DNA of 64,000 nucleotides from Oscillospiraceae bacterium (GTDB taxonomy: Bacteria; Bacillota; Clostridia; Oscillospirales; CAG-272). The notes under the pieces are model-generated. The model saw nothing but the letters and a program-made list of their open reading frames with translations, was not told the origin of the DNA and did no database searches. Numbering within the stretch: position 1 is the stretch's first letter; every line of letters starts with the position of its first letter. Shown piece by piece: positions 44,141 through 52,392 of the stretch. Location: positions 62,001 through 126,000 of the forward strand of contig SVRS01000002.1 of the NCBI GenBank assembly GCA_015064695.1, in the 5' to 3' direction. Both the position numbers and the translations under genes were made by a program.

Positions 44141-45420
44141 TCCTCCTCCGCGAAGCGGACGGTGGCGCTGCGTGCATGGGCAGACAGACCCTCCTTCTCG
44201 GCAAAGTAGGCCACCTTGTTGGCCACCTTGGAGAGAGCATCGCGGGTATAGTAGGTAAACTGGGATTTCTTGACGAAATCATCCACCGACAGGGGGGAGG
44301 AGAAGCGGGCGGTGCCGCTGGTGGGCAGGGTATGGTTGGGACCTGCGAAGTAGTCGCCCAAAGCCTCGGGGCAGTACTTGCCCATAAAGATGGAGCCCGC
44401 GTGCTTGATCTTGTCCAGGTAATCGAAGGGATTATCCATGGCAAGCTCCAGATGCTCGGGGGCGATCTCGTTGGCGATGTCGATGGCCAGCATGAGGTTG
44501 CCCTCGGCCACGATGATCTTGCCGTTCTTGTCGATGGACTCGCGCGCAATCTCTGCGCGGGGGAGCAGAGGGATCTGACGCTCCAGCTCGACGGAGACGG
44601 CTTCAGCCAGGGCGTAGGTGTCCGTGACCAGGACGGCAGATGCCATGCGGTCATGCTCGGCTTGAGAGAGTAGATCGGCGGCAACGAATTTGGGGTCACA
44701 GGTGGCATCGGCCACCACGAGAATTTCGCTGGGCCCTGCAATCATGTCGATGGACACACGGCCGAATACCTGCTTCTTGGCCTCGGCCACGAAGGCGTTT
44801 CCGGGTCCCACGATCTTATCCACACGAGGGACACTCTCGGTACCGTAGGCCAAAGCGGCCACGGCTTGGGCACCGCCCACCTTGAAGATGCGGTCCACGC
44901 CGGCCACGTGGGCGGCGGCCAGGATGACGGGGTTGACCTTACCTGCGGCGGAGGGCGGGGTTACCATAACGATCTCGGCGCACCCTGCGATCTTGGCGGG
45001 GATGGCATCCATCAGCACGGTGGAGGGGTAAGCGGCGGTGCCGCCGGGGACGTACAGACCAACCTTCTCGATGGGAGTCACCTTCTGACCCACGACCACG
45101 CCGTCCTTTTCGCTGATGATGAAGCTGTTGCGCACCTGCTTTTCATGGAAGGCGCGGATGTTAACGGCGGCCTCGCGAAGAATATCCAGGAATTCGGGCT
45201 CGACGGCCGCCACGGCCTCGTCGATCTCCTCTGCAGTAACCTCCAGGGAGGTCAGATCGGCCTTGTCGAATTTCTTGGCGTAGGCGTACAGAGCGGCGTC
45301 GCCGTTCTGCACCACGTCGGCAATGATGCCGGTGACGATGCCCTCCACGTTGGAGGCAATGTTGTCGCGGGCAAAGATCTCGCTATTGGAGACCTCGCCG
45401 TATTTATAGATCTTAATCAT
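44137..45420 (-). CDS. hisD: Histidinol dehydrogenase
   Basis: HisD oxidises histidinol to histidine in two NAD-linked steps, the end of the pathway. The 427-residue protein has family marks: LYVPGGTAAYPSTVLMDAIPA, the KVGGAQAVAALAYGTESVPRVDKIVGPGN run (in two parts), AGPSEILVVAD, the zinc-binding DLLSQAEHD and the C-terminal NHTLPTSGTARF. Length is normal. It overlaps hisC by 4 nt and hisG by 8 nt. Confidence 0.97.
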   Translation of the reverse strand: MIKIYKYGEVSNSEIFARDNIASNVEGIVTGIIADVVQNGDAALYAYAKKFDKADLTSLEVTAEEIDEAVAAVEPEFLDILREAAVNIRAFHEKQVRNSFIISEKDGVVVGQKVTPIEKVGLYVPGGTAAYPSTVLMDAIPAKIAGCAEIVMVTPPSAAGKVNPVILAAAHVAGVDRIFKVGGAQAVAALAYGTESVPRVDKIVGPGNAFVAEAKKQVFGRVSIDMIAGPSEILVVADATCDPKFVAADLLSQAEHDRMASAVLVTDTYALAEAVSVELERQIPLLPRAEIARESIDKNGKIIVAEGNLMLAIDIANEIAPEHLELAMDNPFDYLDKIKHAGSIFMGKYCPEALGDYFAGPNHTLPTSGTARFSSPLSVDDFVKKSQFTYYTRDALSKVANKVAYFAEKEGLSAHARSATVRFAEED

Positions 45421-46039
45421 GGTTGATCTGTCCTTTCATAAAGGATGTGATGGTTTCGATTTCGGCCGTCTTGAAGCGGAAGGCCGCCTTATTGCAGATG
45501 AGACGGGCGGATATGGGAAGTATGGTTTCCTTGACCTCAAGATTGTTTTCCTGCAGGGTTTTTCCTGTTTCCACAATGTCCACGATCACGTCGGAGAGAC
45601 CCAGAATGGGTGCGATCTCAATGGATCCGTTGAGCTTGATAATATCGATCTCGCGGCACTTGGATGCGTAGTAGGCAGCTGCGATATTGGTGAATTTGGT
45701 GGCGACCTTCAGGGTTCTCTGTCCGTCGTCATAGAACTCCTTCTTGGCAGCCACTGCCATGCGGCACTTGCCCAGATTCAGATCCAGCAGCTCGAACACG
45801 TCGGGCTTATACTCCAGCAGGATATCCTTGCCGGCCACACCGATGTCGGCGGCTCCTCTTTCTACGTAGATGGCCACGTCGGAGGGCTTGACCCAAAAGT
45901 ATCGAACGCCGGCCTCGGGGTTTTCAAAAATCAGCTTGCGACTGTTTTCCAGCAGAGCAGGGCACTCGTAGCCTGCCTTTGCGAACATGGTGTAGACCTT
46001 CTCACCGAGACGGCCCTTGGGAAGAGCAATATTGATCAT
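45413..46039 (-). CDS. hisG: ATP phosphoribosyltransferase, short form
   Basis: HisG commits ATP and PRPP to histidine synthesis. The 208-residue length marks the short form, which lacks the regulatory C-terminal domain and needs HisZ for activity and histidine feedback. INIALPKGRLGE at the start, AADIGVAGKDILLE and the PRPP-loop region DVIVDIVETGKTLQENNL (near residues 150-167) are visible. It overlaps hisZ by 4 nt, which fits the two making one complex. Confidence 0.97.
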   Translation of the reverse strand: MINIALPKGRLGEKVYTMFAKAGYECPALLENSRKLIFENPEAGVRYFWVKPSDVAIYVERGAADIGVAGKDILLEYKPDVFELLDLNLGKCRMAVAAKKEFYDDGQRTLKVATKFTNIAAAYYASKCREIDIIKLNGSIEIAPILGLSDVIVDIVETGKTLQENNLEVKETILPISARLICNKAAFRFKTAEIETITSFMKGQINHD

Positions 46040-47142
46040 TTTGCCGCCTCCTTTCTCAGATCACACAGAGTGGCGTAGCGGAGCTTATCGGGGATGGTTC
46101 GCTGGGCCGAAACGGTTTTTCCCTCGGCGCGGAGGGCGGCTACACGAGCGGATACGTCGGCGGGGGGGAGGGAGTGATCGTACAGCACCAGGACGTCAAC
46201 GTCGTAGGCAGAGGGGGCCTGCTCCAGCCCCTCCAACAGATCCAGATACAGCGCGAATCCAATGGCACCGGCCTGGCGCCCCATACGGCGCATGAGCTTG
46301 TTATACTGGCCGCCCGACAGAACGCACTCGCAGATGCCGTCCAGAAAGCCGCAGAAGACCACACCGTTGTAGTAGGTCATATCGTTGATGATGGAAAAAT
46401 CAAAGCGGACGCGGTCGGCATAGGGGGTTTGCTTCAGGTGGTTGCGGAGTCCCGTCAATTCACCGAGGGCGATGGTCGCGGCCTCGTGTTGGCGGCAGAG
46501 GGGGGCGAGACGGGTCAGCACCTCGTCCATATTTCCGTAAATTCCCACGAAATCGCAGAGCGTGTCGGCATCCTCAGAGCTGATTCCCGCTTCGTTGCAA
46601 ACGCGGGCGAGATCGTGGGCGTTCTTTTCCGCAATACACCGGGTAATGGAGCGGCGAACCTCGGTGTTGGCTGTCATATCGTCGAGGAGGGCAGAGAGAA
46701 TGCCCATGTGGGAGACGTCCAGCATGAAGCGGGGGCTGATGGTATCGAGAGAGGCTGCGGCCAGGGTAACGACCTCGTAAATGTCGTAAGTGTCCAGGTC
46801 ACCGATGCACTCCAGGCCTGTCTGCAGGATCTCCTTGAAATGATGGGTACTGCCGGAAACGCGGTAGACGTTTTCGTTGTAGCAGACCTTCTGCTTGTAG
46901 CCGGGAATATCGTCACCGTTCTTAATGATGGAGAGGGTCACGTCGGGCTTGAGGGCCAAAAGCTTGCCGCCCATATCGGTGAAGGTGATAATACGGTCAT
47001 CGATCAGAAAGTCCTTGTTACGGACGTAAAGATCGTATTCCTCAAATTTGCTCATTTTAAAGGGAAGGTATCCGTATCCACGGTAGAGCTCCCGCAGGGT
47101 GAATACTGCCCGCTCCTCGGGCTTGAAGTAGGTTTCGTTCAT
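46036..47142 (-). CDS. hisZ: ATP phosphoribosyltransferase regulatory subunit
   Basis: HisZ is a class II synthetase-like protein without aminoacylation activity that forms the octameric complex with short HisG and binds histidine. The 368-residue sequence shows the synthetase motif 2 region (KPDVTLSIIKNG, CYNENVYR), a GLECIGDLD segment and SGGQYNKLMRRMGR near motif 3. AAGGA is upstream of the start, 29 bp after the regulator gene. Presence next to hisG confirms the assignment over a true HisRS. Confidence 0.93.
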   Translation of the reverse strand: MNETYFKPEERAVFTLRELYRGYGYLPFKMSKFEEYDLYVRNKDFLIDDRIITFTDMGGKLLALKPDVTLSIIKNGDDIPGYKQKVCYNENVYRVSGSTHHFKEILQTGLECIGDLDTYDIYEVVTLAAASLDTISPRFMLDVSHMGILSALLDDMTANTEVRRSITRCIAEKNAHDLARVCNEAGISSEDADTLCDFVGIYGNMDEVLTRLAPLCRQHEAATIALGELTGLRNHLKQTPYADRVRFDFSIINDMTYYNGVVFCGFLDGICECVLSGGQYNKLMRRMGRQAGAIGFALYLDLLEGLEQAPSAYDVDVLVLYDHSLPPADVSARVAALRAEGKTVSAQRTIPDKLRYATLCDLRKEAAK

Positions 47143-47171
47143 GGTGTTCTATCCTTAAAAATTTATGGCAA

Positions 47172-47501
47172 TCAGTAATCGGGTAGTTCGTCTGCTTTTT
47201 CGGCAGAGGGGACACACTCGGCGTCGGTTCGATGGATGACGGTTTTGTACCCGCCGGAACCGTATTCCAGACACTTGCTGACCCGGCTGATGGTGGCGGT
47301 GCTCATGCCGGTCTCTCGGCTGATGTCGGCGTAGTTCGCTCCGGAAGAGAGCATCCGGGCTGCCTTGAGCCGCTGAGAGATGTCCAGGATCTCCTTGATG
47401 GTGCAGGCGTCCTCAAAGAATGCGTAGCATTCCTCCAGGGTCCGCAGGGAAAGGACGGCTTCAAACAGCGCATCCACATCGGCATTATGAAGAGGCTTCA
47501 T
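47172..47501 (-). CDS. yerC: TrpR-like regulator of the YerC/YecD family
   Basis: This 109-residue helical protein has the TrpR-type fold: a helix CTIKEILDISQRLKAARML and a DNA-reading helix-turn-helix YADISRETGMSTATISRVSKCL (about residues 58-80), with KTVIHR after it. TrpR-family proteins of this type have been proposed by comparative genomics to control histidine genes in Gram-positive bacteria (HisR). It leads the his operon 29 bp before hisZ, and a palindrome lies on its transcript start, so autoregulated control of the operon by histidine is likely. The start at 47501 is used because AAAGGAG overlaps the codons of the alternative upstream start. Confidence 0.88.
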   Translation of the reverse strand: MKPLHNADVDALFEAVLSLRTLEECYAFFEDACTIKEILDISQRLKAARMLSSGANYADISRETGMSTATISRVSKCLEYGSGGYKTVIHRTDAECVPSAEKADELPDY

Positions 47502-47527
47502 GAAATATCCGGTCTCCTTTAACACTT

Positions 47528-47552
47528 TAGTGTGATAAAAACTATTGCACTA
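47528..47552. promoter_or_regulatory. Probable operator of the histidine operon
   Basis: TAGTGTGATA (47528-47537) and TATTGCACTA (47543-47552) form a 25-bp dyad, 8 of 10 bases symmetric, centre 47540. It begins at the -10 box and covers the expected transcript start. It lies just before the YerC-family regulator gene, its likely binder. Confidence 0.75.
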
Positions 47553-47580
47553 TTATAATACAAAACGCCTGTTTTGTCAA
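47552..47580 (-). promoter_or_regulatory. Histidine operon promoter
   Basis: On the minus strand, TTGACA (47575-47580) and TATAAT (47552-47557) are 17 bp apart: full consensus, as expected for a repressor-controlled promoter. Confidence 0.9.
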
Positions 47581-47697
47581 GAGTTCTTTTTGAGTCGGAT
47601 TGCACGAAAACACAAGAATAAATTTGTTTACTATCACCAATATGCAGGAGGATGCCGGCGCGCTCTTATCCTTTGTTGTTTTATTCTGAAAAAGCAC

Positions 47698-47726
47698 TTG
47701 CAATTCATTGCTTTTTATGGTATAAT
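47698..47726 (+). promoter_or_regulatory. Promoter of the YwaF-like gene
   Basis: TTGCAA (47698-47703), 17 bp, TATAAT (47721-47726), with an extended -10 TGG just before. Confidence 0.85.
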
Positions 47727-47780
47727 ACCGCCATGTACCGCGAGTGCCTGCCCACAGAGTCCGTCAGAAAGGAGACACCT

Positions 47781-48605
47781 ATGCCCCTGCTTGCATACCT
47801 CTTGGACCATACCCCCCGTCTGGCCGTCCGTCCGCGGCCCTTTGGGGCGTTTCATCTGATCTCGGTGGCGGTCATTATGGCACTTGCAGTTCTCATGGTC
47901 GTCCTTCACAAGAGATTGCCATGCGGCGAAAAACACCTCCAACGGGGATTGATGATATTTGGAATGAGCCTGTTCCTTCTGGAGATCGGCAAGCAGCTGG
48001 CGTACAGCTACGACACCGCCGCAGGCTGGGCCTACAACTGGGACCGTTTTCCCTTCCAGTTTTGCTCCACACCCATCTACGTCGCTCTCGTGGCTATGTG
48101 TCTGCCTGCGGGGCGAATCCGTCGGGCATTGGTGAGCTTCCTTGCCACTTATTCCCCCGTAGCAGGCTGTGCGGTGTTGTTCTATCCCTCCTCCGACGTG
48201 TTCCATGAGATCGTATTCCTCAATATCCACACCATGCTCTGGCACGGTGGCATGTTCCTCTTTGGACTTTACCTTTGGCTTACCGAGACGGTTGCTCCGT
48301 CGGTCGATACCGCCCTTACCGCTGCCGCCGTCTACCTGCCCATGCCTTGTATCGCCCTTCTGCTCAATGAGTGGGAAATGGCCGTGGGCTTTGCGGGAGA
48401 CTATACCTTCAATATGTTCTACATCGCCCGTGACGGCTACTGCATGATCCCCGTGCTTTCCTGGTTTCAGGCCAATACGCCCTATCCCGTGTTCTTTGCG
48501 GCCTACGTGGTGACCCTGGGTGTCGGCGGCGCACTGGTGACTGCGGGGATGGGATTGATCCGTATTTTGCGGCAAAAATGCAAAAAACTGCCCGAATCCG
48601 ACTGA
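47781..48605 (+). CDS. YwaF/TMEM164-like membrane protein
   Basis: This 274-residue protein has about seven hydrophobic spans. The pattern of polar residues within helices (EIGKQLAY, WDRFPFQFCSTPIYVALVAM, NIHTMLWHGGMFLFGLYLW, NEWE) matches the YwaF (TIGR02206) group, bacterial relatives of TMEM164; conserved His, Cys and Asn in these helices suggest an enzyme-like site. In eukaryotes TMEM164 is an acyltransferase; a bacterial activity is not established. The start at 47781 has AAAGGAG at 6 nt; the longer frame crosses the promoter. It is divergent from the his operon and upstream of asnS, which has its own promoter. Confidence 0.8.
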   Translation: MPLLAYLLDHTPRLAVRPRPFGAFHLISVAVIMALAVLMVVLHKRLPCGEKHLQRGLMIFGMSLFLLEIGKQLAYSYDTAAGWAYNWDRFPFQFCSTPIYVALVAMCLPAGRIRRALVSFLATYSPVAGCAVLFYPSSDVFHEIVFLNIHTMLWHGGMFLFGLYLWLTETVAPSVDTALTAAAVYLPMPCIALLLNEWEMAVGFAGDYTFNMFYIARDGYCMIPVLSWFQANTPYPVFFAAYVVTLGVGGALVTAGMGLIRILRQKCKKLPESD

Positions 48606-48623
48606 TTTTTTTGCGCTTACCCC

Positions 48624-48652
48624 TTGTAAATGAGAAAGAATTGTGCTATAAT
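48624..48652 (+). promoter_or_regulatory. asnS promoter
   Basis: TTGTAA (48624-48629), 17 bp, TATAAT (48647-48652). The leader is only about 35 nt, so no T-box riboswitch is present. Confidence 0.8.
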
Positions 48653-48694
48653 AAAATGTAATTTGAAATTTCCAAGATTGGAGAAATATACATC

Positions 48695-50086
48695 ATGAAA
48701 CACACAGACATCAAAAAGCTGTTTGCCGAGTCCGAGTCCTTCGTCGGGACCTCGGTGGTGATCTGCGGCTGGGTCCGTACCGCCAGAGATTCCAAGAACG
48801 TCTCCTTCATGGAGGTCAACGACGGCTCCTGCTTCCGCAATCTTCAGCTTGTCATCGATAAGGCTTCGGTAGGCTCCGAGGGCATTTCCGAGGAGGATGT
48901 CCGCGAGGCTATGATGGTGGGCGCGTCCCTGACCGCCACCGGTACTCTCATCGCCTCTGACCGTAACGGCGTGGAGATGAACGTCGAGACCCTGTCCATC
49001 CTGGGTAAGTGCCCCTCTGATTATCCCCTTCAGAAGAAGCGTCACACCCTGGAGTACCTCCGCACCATCCCCCATCTCCGTGTCCGCGCCCGCTACTTCG
49101 AGGCAGTGTTTGCCGTCCGCGACCAGCTGGCACAGTCCATCCATAAGTATTTCCATGCCAACGGCTACCGCTACGTCCATCCCCCCATCATCACCGGCTC
49201 CGACTGCGAGGGTGCAGGTGAAATGTTCCGCGTGACCACCCTGCCCTGGAACGCCACCGCCGAGGACGAGGCCGCCTACTACGCAAACGACTTCTTCGGC
49301 CGTAAGGCAGGTCTGACCGTCTCCGCCCAGTTGGAGGGCGAGATGGCCGCTATGGGTCTGGGCCGTATCTACACCTTCGGACCCACCTTCCGCGCGGAGA
49401 ATTCCAATACGACCCGCCACGTAGCCGAGTTCTGGCACGTGGAGCCCGAGGTATGCTTCTGCGATATCCACGACATCATCGAGATCGCCGAGGACTTCAT
49501 CAAGTTCATCGTCAAGGACGTGATGGATCATTGCCCCGAGGAGATGGATTTCTTCAACCAGTGGGTAGAGAAGGGTGTCATCGACAAGCTCAATAAGATG
49601 CTGTCGAATGATTTCGTCAAGCTGGACTATACCGACGCCATCGAAATTTTGAAAAATTCCGGCAAGGAGTTCAAGTATCCCGTGGAGTGGGGCTGTGACC
49701 TCCAAACCGAGCATGAGAAGTATCTGACCGACGAGCATTTCGGTCGTCCTGTGTTCGTGGTCAACTATCCCGCCGCCATCAAGTCCTTCTACATGAAGCA
49801 GAACCCCGACGGCAAGACCGTGGCCGCAACCGACCTGCTGGTTCCCGGTATCGGCGAGATCATCGGTTGCTCCGAGCGTGAGGCCGACTACGATAAGCTG
49901 GTCGCCGCCATGACCGCCCGCAATATGCCCCTGGAGTCCTACGAGGCTTACCTGGATACCCGTAAGTACGGCTCCGTTCCTCACTCCGGCTTCGGCCTGG
50001 GCTTTGAGCGGATGCTCATGTACATTACCGGCGTGCAGAATATCCGCGATACACTGATGTATCCCAGAACCGTTGGTTCGATGTAA
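48695..50086 (+). CDS. asnS: Asparaginyl-tRNA synthetase
   Basis: AsnS charges tRNA-Asn. The 463-residue class IIb synthetase has an N-terminal OB-fold anticodon domain (VVICGWVRTARDSKNVSFMEV) and a catalytic domain with motif 2 (FGPTFRAENSNTTRHVAEFW) and motif 3 (GFGLGFERMLMYITG near the end). An insertion and the NTTRH sequence distinguish it from AspRS. GGAG lies about 11 nt before the start. Short leader, own promoter and terminator make it a single-gene unit. Confidence 0.97.
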   Translation: MKHTDIKKLFAESESFVGTSVVICGWVRTARDSKNVSFMEVNDGSCFRNLQLVIDKASVGSEGISEEDVREAMMVGASLTATGTLIASDRNGVEMNVETLSILGKCPSDYPLQKKRHTLEYLRTIPHLRVRARYFEAVFAVRDQLAQSIHKYFHANGYRYVHPPIITGSDCEGAGEMFRVTTLPWNATAEDEAAYYANDFFGRKAGLTVSAQLEGEMAAMGLGRIYTFGPTFRAENSNTTRHVAEFWHVEPEVCFCDIHDIIEIAEDFIKFIVKDVMDHCPEEMDFFNQWVEKGVIDKLNKMLSNDFVKLDYTDAIEILKNSGKEFKYPVEWGCDLQTEHEKYLTDEHFGRPVFVVNYPAAIKSFYMKQNPDGKTVAATDLLVPGIGEIIGCSEREADYDKLVAAMTARNMPLESYEAYLDTRKYGSVPHSGFGLGFERMLMYITGVQNIRDTLMYPRTVGSM

Positions 50087-50101
50087 TGGAATTTTTGGAA
50101 T

Positions 50102-50136
50102 CCCGATTGTCAATTGGCAGTCGGGGTTTCTGTTTT
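50102..50136 (+). terminator. Terminator after asnS
   Basis: CCCGATTG (50102-50109) pairs with CAGTCGGG (50118-50125) with one G-U pair, followed by GTTTCTGTTTT. Confidence 0.75.
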
Positions 50137-50171
50137 CAAAACTTCATACTATTAAGAATTTTCCAATTCAC

Positions 50172-50200
50172 TTGACAACCCAATCGCCGCATGGTATAAT
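50172..50200 (+). promoter_or_regulatory. Promoter of the three-gene membrane unit
   Basis: TTGACA (50172-50177), 17 bp, TATAAT (50195-50200), with extended -10 TGG: full consensus. Confidence 0.9.
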
Positions 50201-50229
50201 AGACCCAAACCCGAAAGGAGAAAACCACC

Positions 50230-50544
50230 ATGTTCCAACGCAAATCCACCGCCGTTTTCTGCGCCGCCGTCGCGGGGCTTTACGCGGTCCTGTTTTTGAT
50301 CCTGCTGTTCGGCGTGAGCATCTCCGCCGCCTTGATCCTCGGCGCTCTGATCACCGTCCCCGCCGCCATCATCGGCTGGTTCATCCTCTCCCTTGTTCTC
50401 TATAACCGTGTCCGCTGGAAGGAAAACGACGAGGTCCCTCCGCTGAAAGCCCGCTTGACGGTGGCCACCGTTCTGCTGGTGTTCCTTTTGATCGTGGTCG
50501 CGGCTCTGTTCGGGCTGTTCGCCATGGCGATCGCCTTTATGTAA
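50230..50544 (+). CDS. Small three-span membrane protein of unknown function
   Basis: This 104-residue hydrophobic protein has three membrane spans (about residues 8-28, 32-56 and 77-103) and a short charged loop (NRVRWKENDEVPPLKAR) between the second and third. I do not recognise a family. GAAAGGAG precedes the ATG. It heads a unit with a 46-residue membrane peptide and a membrane-anchored binding protein (gap 34 bp to the next gene), so it may be the membrane partner of that protein. Confidence 0.75.
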   Translation: MFQRKSTAVFCAAVAGLYAVLFLILLFGVSISAALILGALITVPAAIIGWFILSLVLYNRVRWKENDEVPPLKARLTVATVLLVFLLIVVAALFGLFAMAIAFM

Positions 50545-50578
50545 CGCAAAAATCCATTGACATCCAAGGAGAATTATC

Positions 50579-50719
50579 ATGTCCGACAAGCTTTACAAGA
50601 AACTCGTCGCCCTCATCCTCGCCCTGGGAATGCTCCTGACGGGTGGGCTGGTGGCCCATACCGCCTACCTCCGCAGTCACATTTCCATCATCAGTTATAT
50701 AGCAGGGGAGGGCTGGTAA
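50579..50719 (+). CDS. 46-residue single-span membrane peptide
   Basis: A short gene with AAGGAG (50566-50571) 7 nt before ATG 50579 and stop TAA 50717-50719, one base before the next start. The product begins MSDKLYKK, has one hydrophobic span (LVALILALGMLLTGGLVAH, about residues 9-27) and ends YIAGEGW. Good initiation signal, tight spacing on both sides and G/C-rich third positions like its neighbours support it being real. The end of the gene also carries GGGGAGG, the ribosome binding site of the next gene. Function is unknown; it may be a regulator or structural partner in the same unit. Confidence 0.65.
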   Translation: MSDKLYKKLVALILALGMLLTGGLVAHTAYLRSHISIISYIAGEGW

Positions 50720-50720
50720 C

Positions 50721-51713
50721 ATGACCGAAAAACAGACGATTGACCGCCAAAAGCTGGCCCATCAGCTCCTGTCTCTGGGCGCGCTGGTCCTGCTGTTTGC
50801 CCTGCTCAATCTCACCATTTTCATGGTTTTCACCCGCCGTTGCATCCCCAACACCAGCGAGGGGATGCAGGCTAAATCCATTGAGCTGAACGCTTACCTC
50901 CCCTTCGACGAGAGCTCCAAGATCACGGATATCGACGGCTCTCTGAAGCTGGAGGACGATCTTCCGGTCATCGACGGCGCGGCGGCTCTCTACCCCGTGT
51001 TTTCGGGCTTTGTCAACGCCGTCTATCCCGCTGACAGCGTGCATTTTGACGGCGAGAACTTCACCCCCGACAGCGCGCTGCAATACACCAACACCCGCGG
51101 TGCCTACAAGGGCATCGTGGACGGTACTGTGGATATCGCCATCTGCGTGGCCCCCTCGGAGGAGCAGTTGGCCTACGCCGAGGAAATGGGCGTGGAGCTG
51201 GAATTTACCCCCATCGGGCGGGATGCCTTCGTGTTTTTGGTCAACCGCAACAATCCCGTGGATAACCTGACCGTGGAGCAGCTCAAGGGCATTTACGCAG
51301 GGAAGTACCGAAACTGGTCGCAGGTGGGCGGAGACAACACCCATATCGCGGTCCTGAGGCGCAACCAAGGGAGCGGCAGTCAGTCCGCCCTTCTGAATTT
51401 CATGGGCGATACTCCCATAAAGACCGACTATTTCTCCTTCCTCGGCCGCTCCATCGGCTTCTCCTTCCGCTTCTACGTGGAGGGCATCGTGGGAGAAAAC
51501 GCGCCCAACGGTGGCGTGAAGATGCTGTCCCTGGACGGCGTTTACCCCGACGTGGAGAATATCCGCAACGGCTCTTATCCCATCGTGAACGACTTCTACG
51601 CCGTCACCCGCAAGGGGGAGACCAATCCCAACGTGCAGAAATTCGTGGCTTGGATGCTCTCGGAGGAGGGTCAGGCCATCGTGGAGGGATCCGGGTACGT
51701 GGGGGTACAGTAA
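50721..51713 (+). CDS. Membrane-anchored PstS-like substrate-binding protein
   Basis: This 330-residue protein has one N-terminal membrane span (about residues 16-39) with no lipobox, so it is anchored as a signal-anchor protein with its binding domain outside. The rest looks like a phosphate-binding (PstS-like) type 2 periplasmic fold: VIDGAAALYPVFSGF near residue 83, the hinge IVDGTVDIAICVAPS, PIGRDAFVFLVN, TVEQLKGIYAGKYRNWSQVGG, and RRNQGSGSQSALLNF near residue 215, where PstS has its RSDGSGT phosphate loop. No pstC, pstA or pstB is nearby. It may sense or hand over phosphate or another anion together with the two small membrane proteins before it. Confidence 0.82.
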   Translation: MTEKQTIDRQKLAHQLLSLGALVLLFALLNLTIFMVFTRRCIPNTSEGMQAKSIELNAYLPFDESSKITDIDGSLKLEDDLPVIDGAAALYPVFSGFVNAVYPADSVHFDGENFTPDSALQYTNTRGAYKGIVDGTVDIAICVAPSEEQLAYAEEMGVELEFTPIGRDAFVFLVNRNNPVDNLTVEQLKGIYAGKYRNWSQVGGDNTHIAVLRRNQGSGSQSALLNFMGDTPIKTDYFSFLGRSIGFSFRFYVEGIVGENAPNGGVKMLSLDGVYPDVENIRNGSYPIVNDFYAVTRKGETNPNVQKFVAWMLSEEGQAIVEGSGYVGVQ

Positions 51714-51737
51714 TGCAGAATGCAGAATAGTGAATTG
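51714..51737. repeat. TGCAGAAT repeat remnant
   Basis: ATGCAGAATGCAGAATAGTGAATT resembles the termini of the element at 41651-41865. It lies directly after the stop codon of the binding-protein gene. Confidence 0.35.
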
Positions 51738-51780
51738 AAAAAACAGGCGGCCTACCGAGATGGTAGATCGCCTGTTTTTT
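51738..51780. terminator. Bidirectional terminator
   Basis: AAAAAACAGGCG (51738-51749) pairs perfectly with CGCCTGTTTTTT (51769-51780), with an inner CTACC/GGTAG stem. It is shared by convergent genes. Confidence 0.9.
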
Positions 51781-51782
51781 CG

Positions 51783-52322
51783 TTATTTGATATGGAGTTT
51801 CTTTGCCTCGATCACGGTCCGCAGAAGGTCGCGGAAGTCCTGCTCGGAGCCTTCGGTGAAGCCGTTCTTTGCGACGATGTGGGCGGCCCGGGGGTTGATG
51901 CACAGATAGAAATACTGCTCGGATTCGGTTACCTTGATGATGGCGTCGTACTTGCATTTCACCAGCTCGGTCTTGACCGTGGATTCGGAGGAATCCTCAA
52001 AATGATCCTCGGTGAACCGATAGGTGCTGACGGTATTCAGCGCGGCCTGCTTACGGGCGACGTGCTTGATCAATACGGGGTTTCCAAAGATGAAGACCAT
52101 GGAGAGCGCAATGATGATGATGGAGTATGCGACCGAGGTGAAGTCCAGCATGAATTCCCCGTCGATCAAGAAAAAGAGGCCGGATAGGAGCAAGCAGAGG
52201 AGCAGTATGCCGCTACAAGCACCCAAAATTATGTTGAGGATCAAGTTGGCTTTGCGCCTGTAGTGGCGATTGAACTCAATGATGCAATCGTAGGTATAGG
52301 CGGTTTGATTGTTGATCTGCAT
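51783..52322 (-). CDS. YcxB-like two-span membrane protein
   Basis: This 179-residue protein has a short cytoplasmic N-terminus, two membrane spans (about residues 27-50 and 57-80) and a C-terminal soluble domain of about 90 residues that looks like the YcxB-like domain (YRFTEDHFEDSSESTVKTELVKCKYDAIIKVTESEQYFYLCI). Its role is unknown. The start at 52322 has AAAGGG at 8 nt; the in-frame ATG 18 nt upstream has none. It follows the DUF4956 gene by 70 bp on the same strand and may share its transcript. Confidence 0.78.
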   Translation of the reverse strand: MQINNQTAYTYDCIIEFNRHYRRKANLILNIILGACSGILLLCLLLSGLFFLIDGEFMLDFTSVAYSIIIIALSMVFIFGNPVLIKHVARKQAALNTVSTYRFTEDHFEDSSESTVKTELVKCKYDAIIKVTESEQYFYLCINPRAAHIVAKNGFTEGSEQDFRDLLRTVIEAKKLHIK

Positions 52323-52392
52323 GGTATTGCCCTTTCTCATAATAAAATATTGAAGGTTTTTTGGGGAGCCCCTTTGGCGTTCTCCCGCTCTC

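Noticed and set aside
48653..48694. A T-box or other riboswitch ahead of asnS
   Set aside because: The leader is only about 35 nt from the consensus promoter, too short for a T-box.
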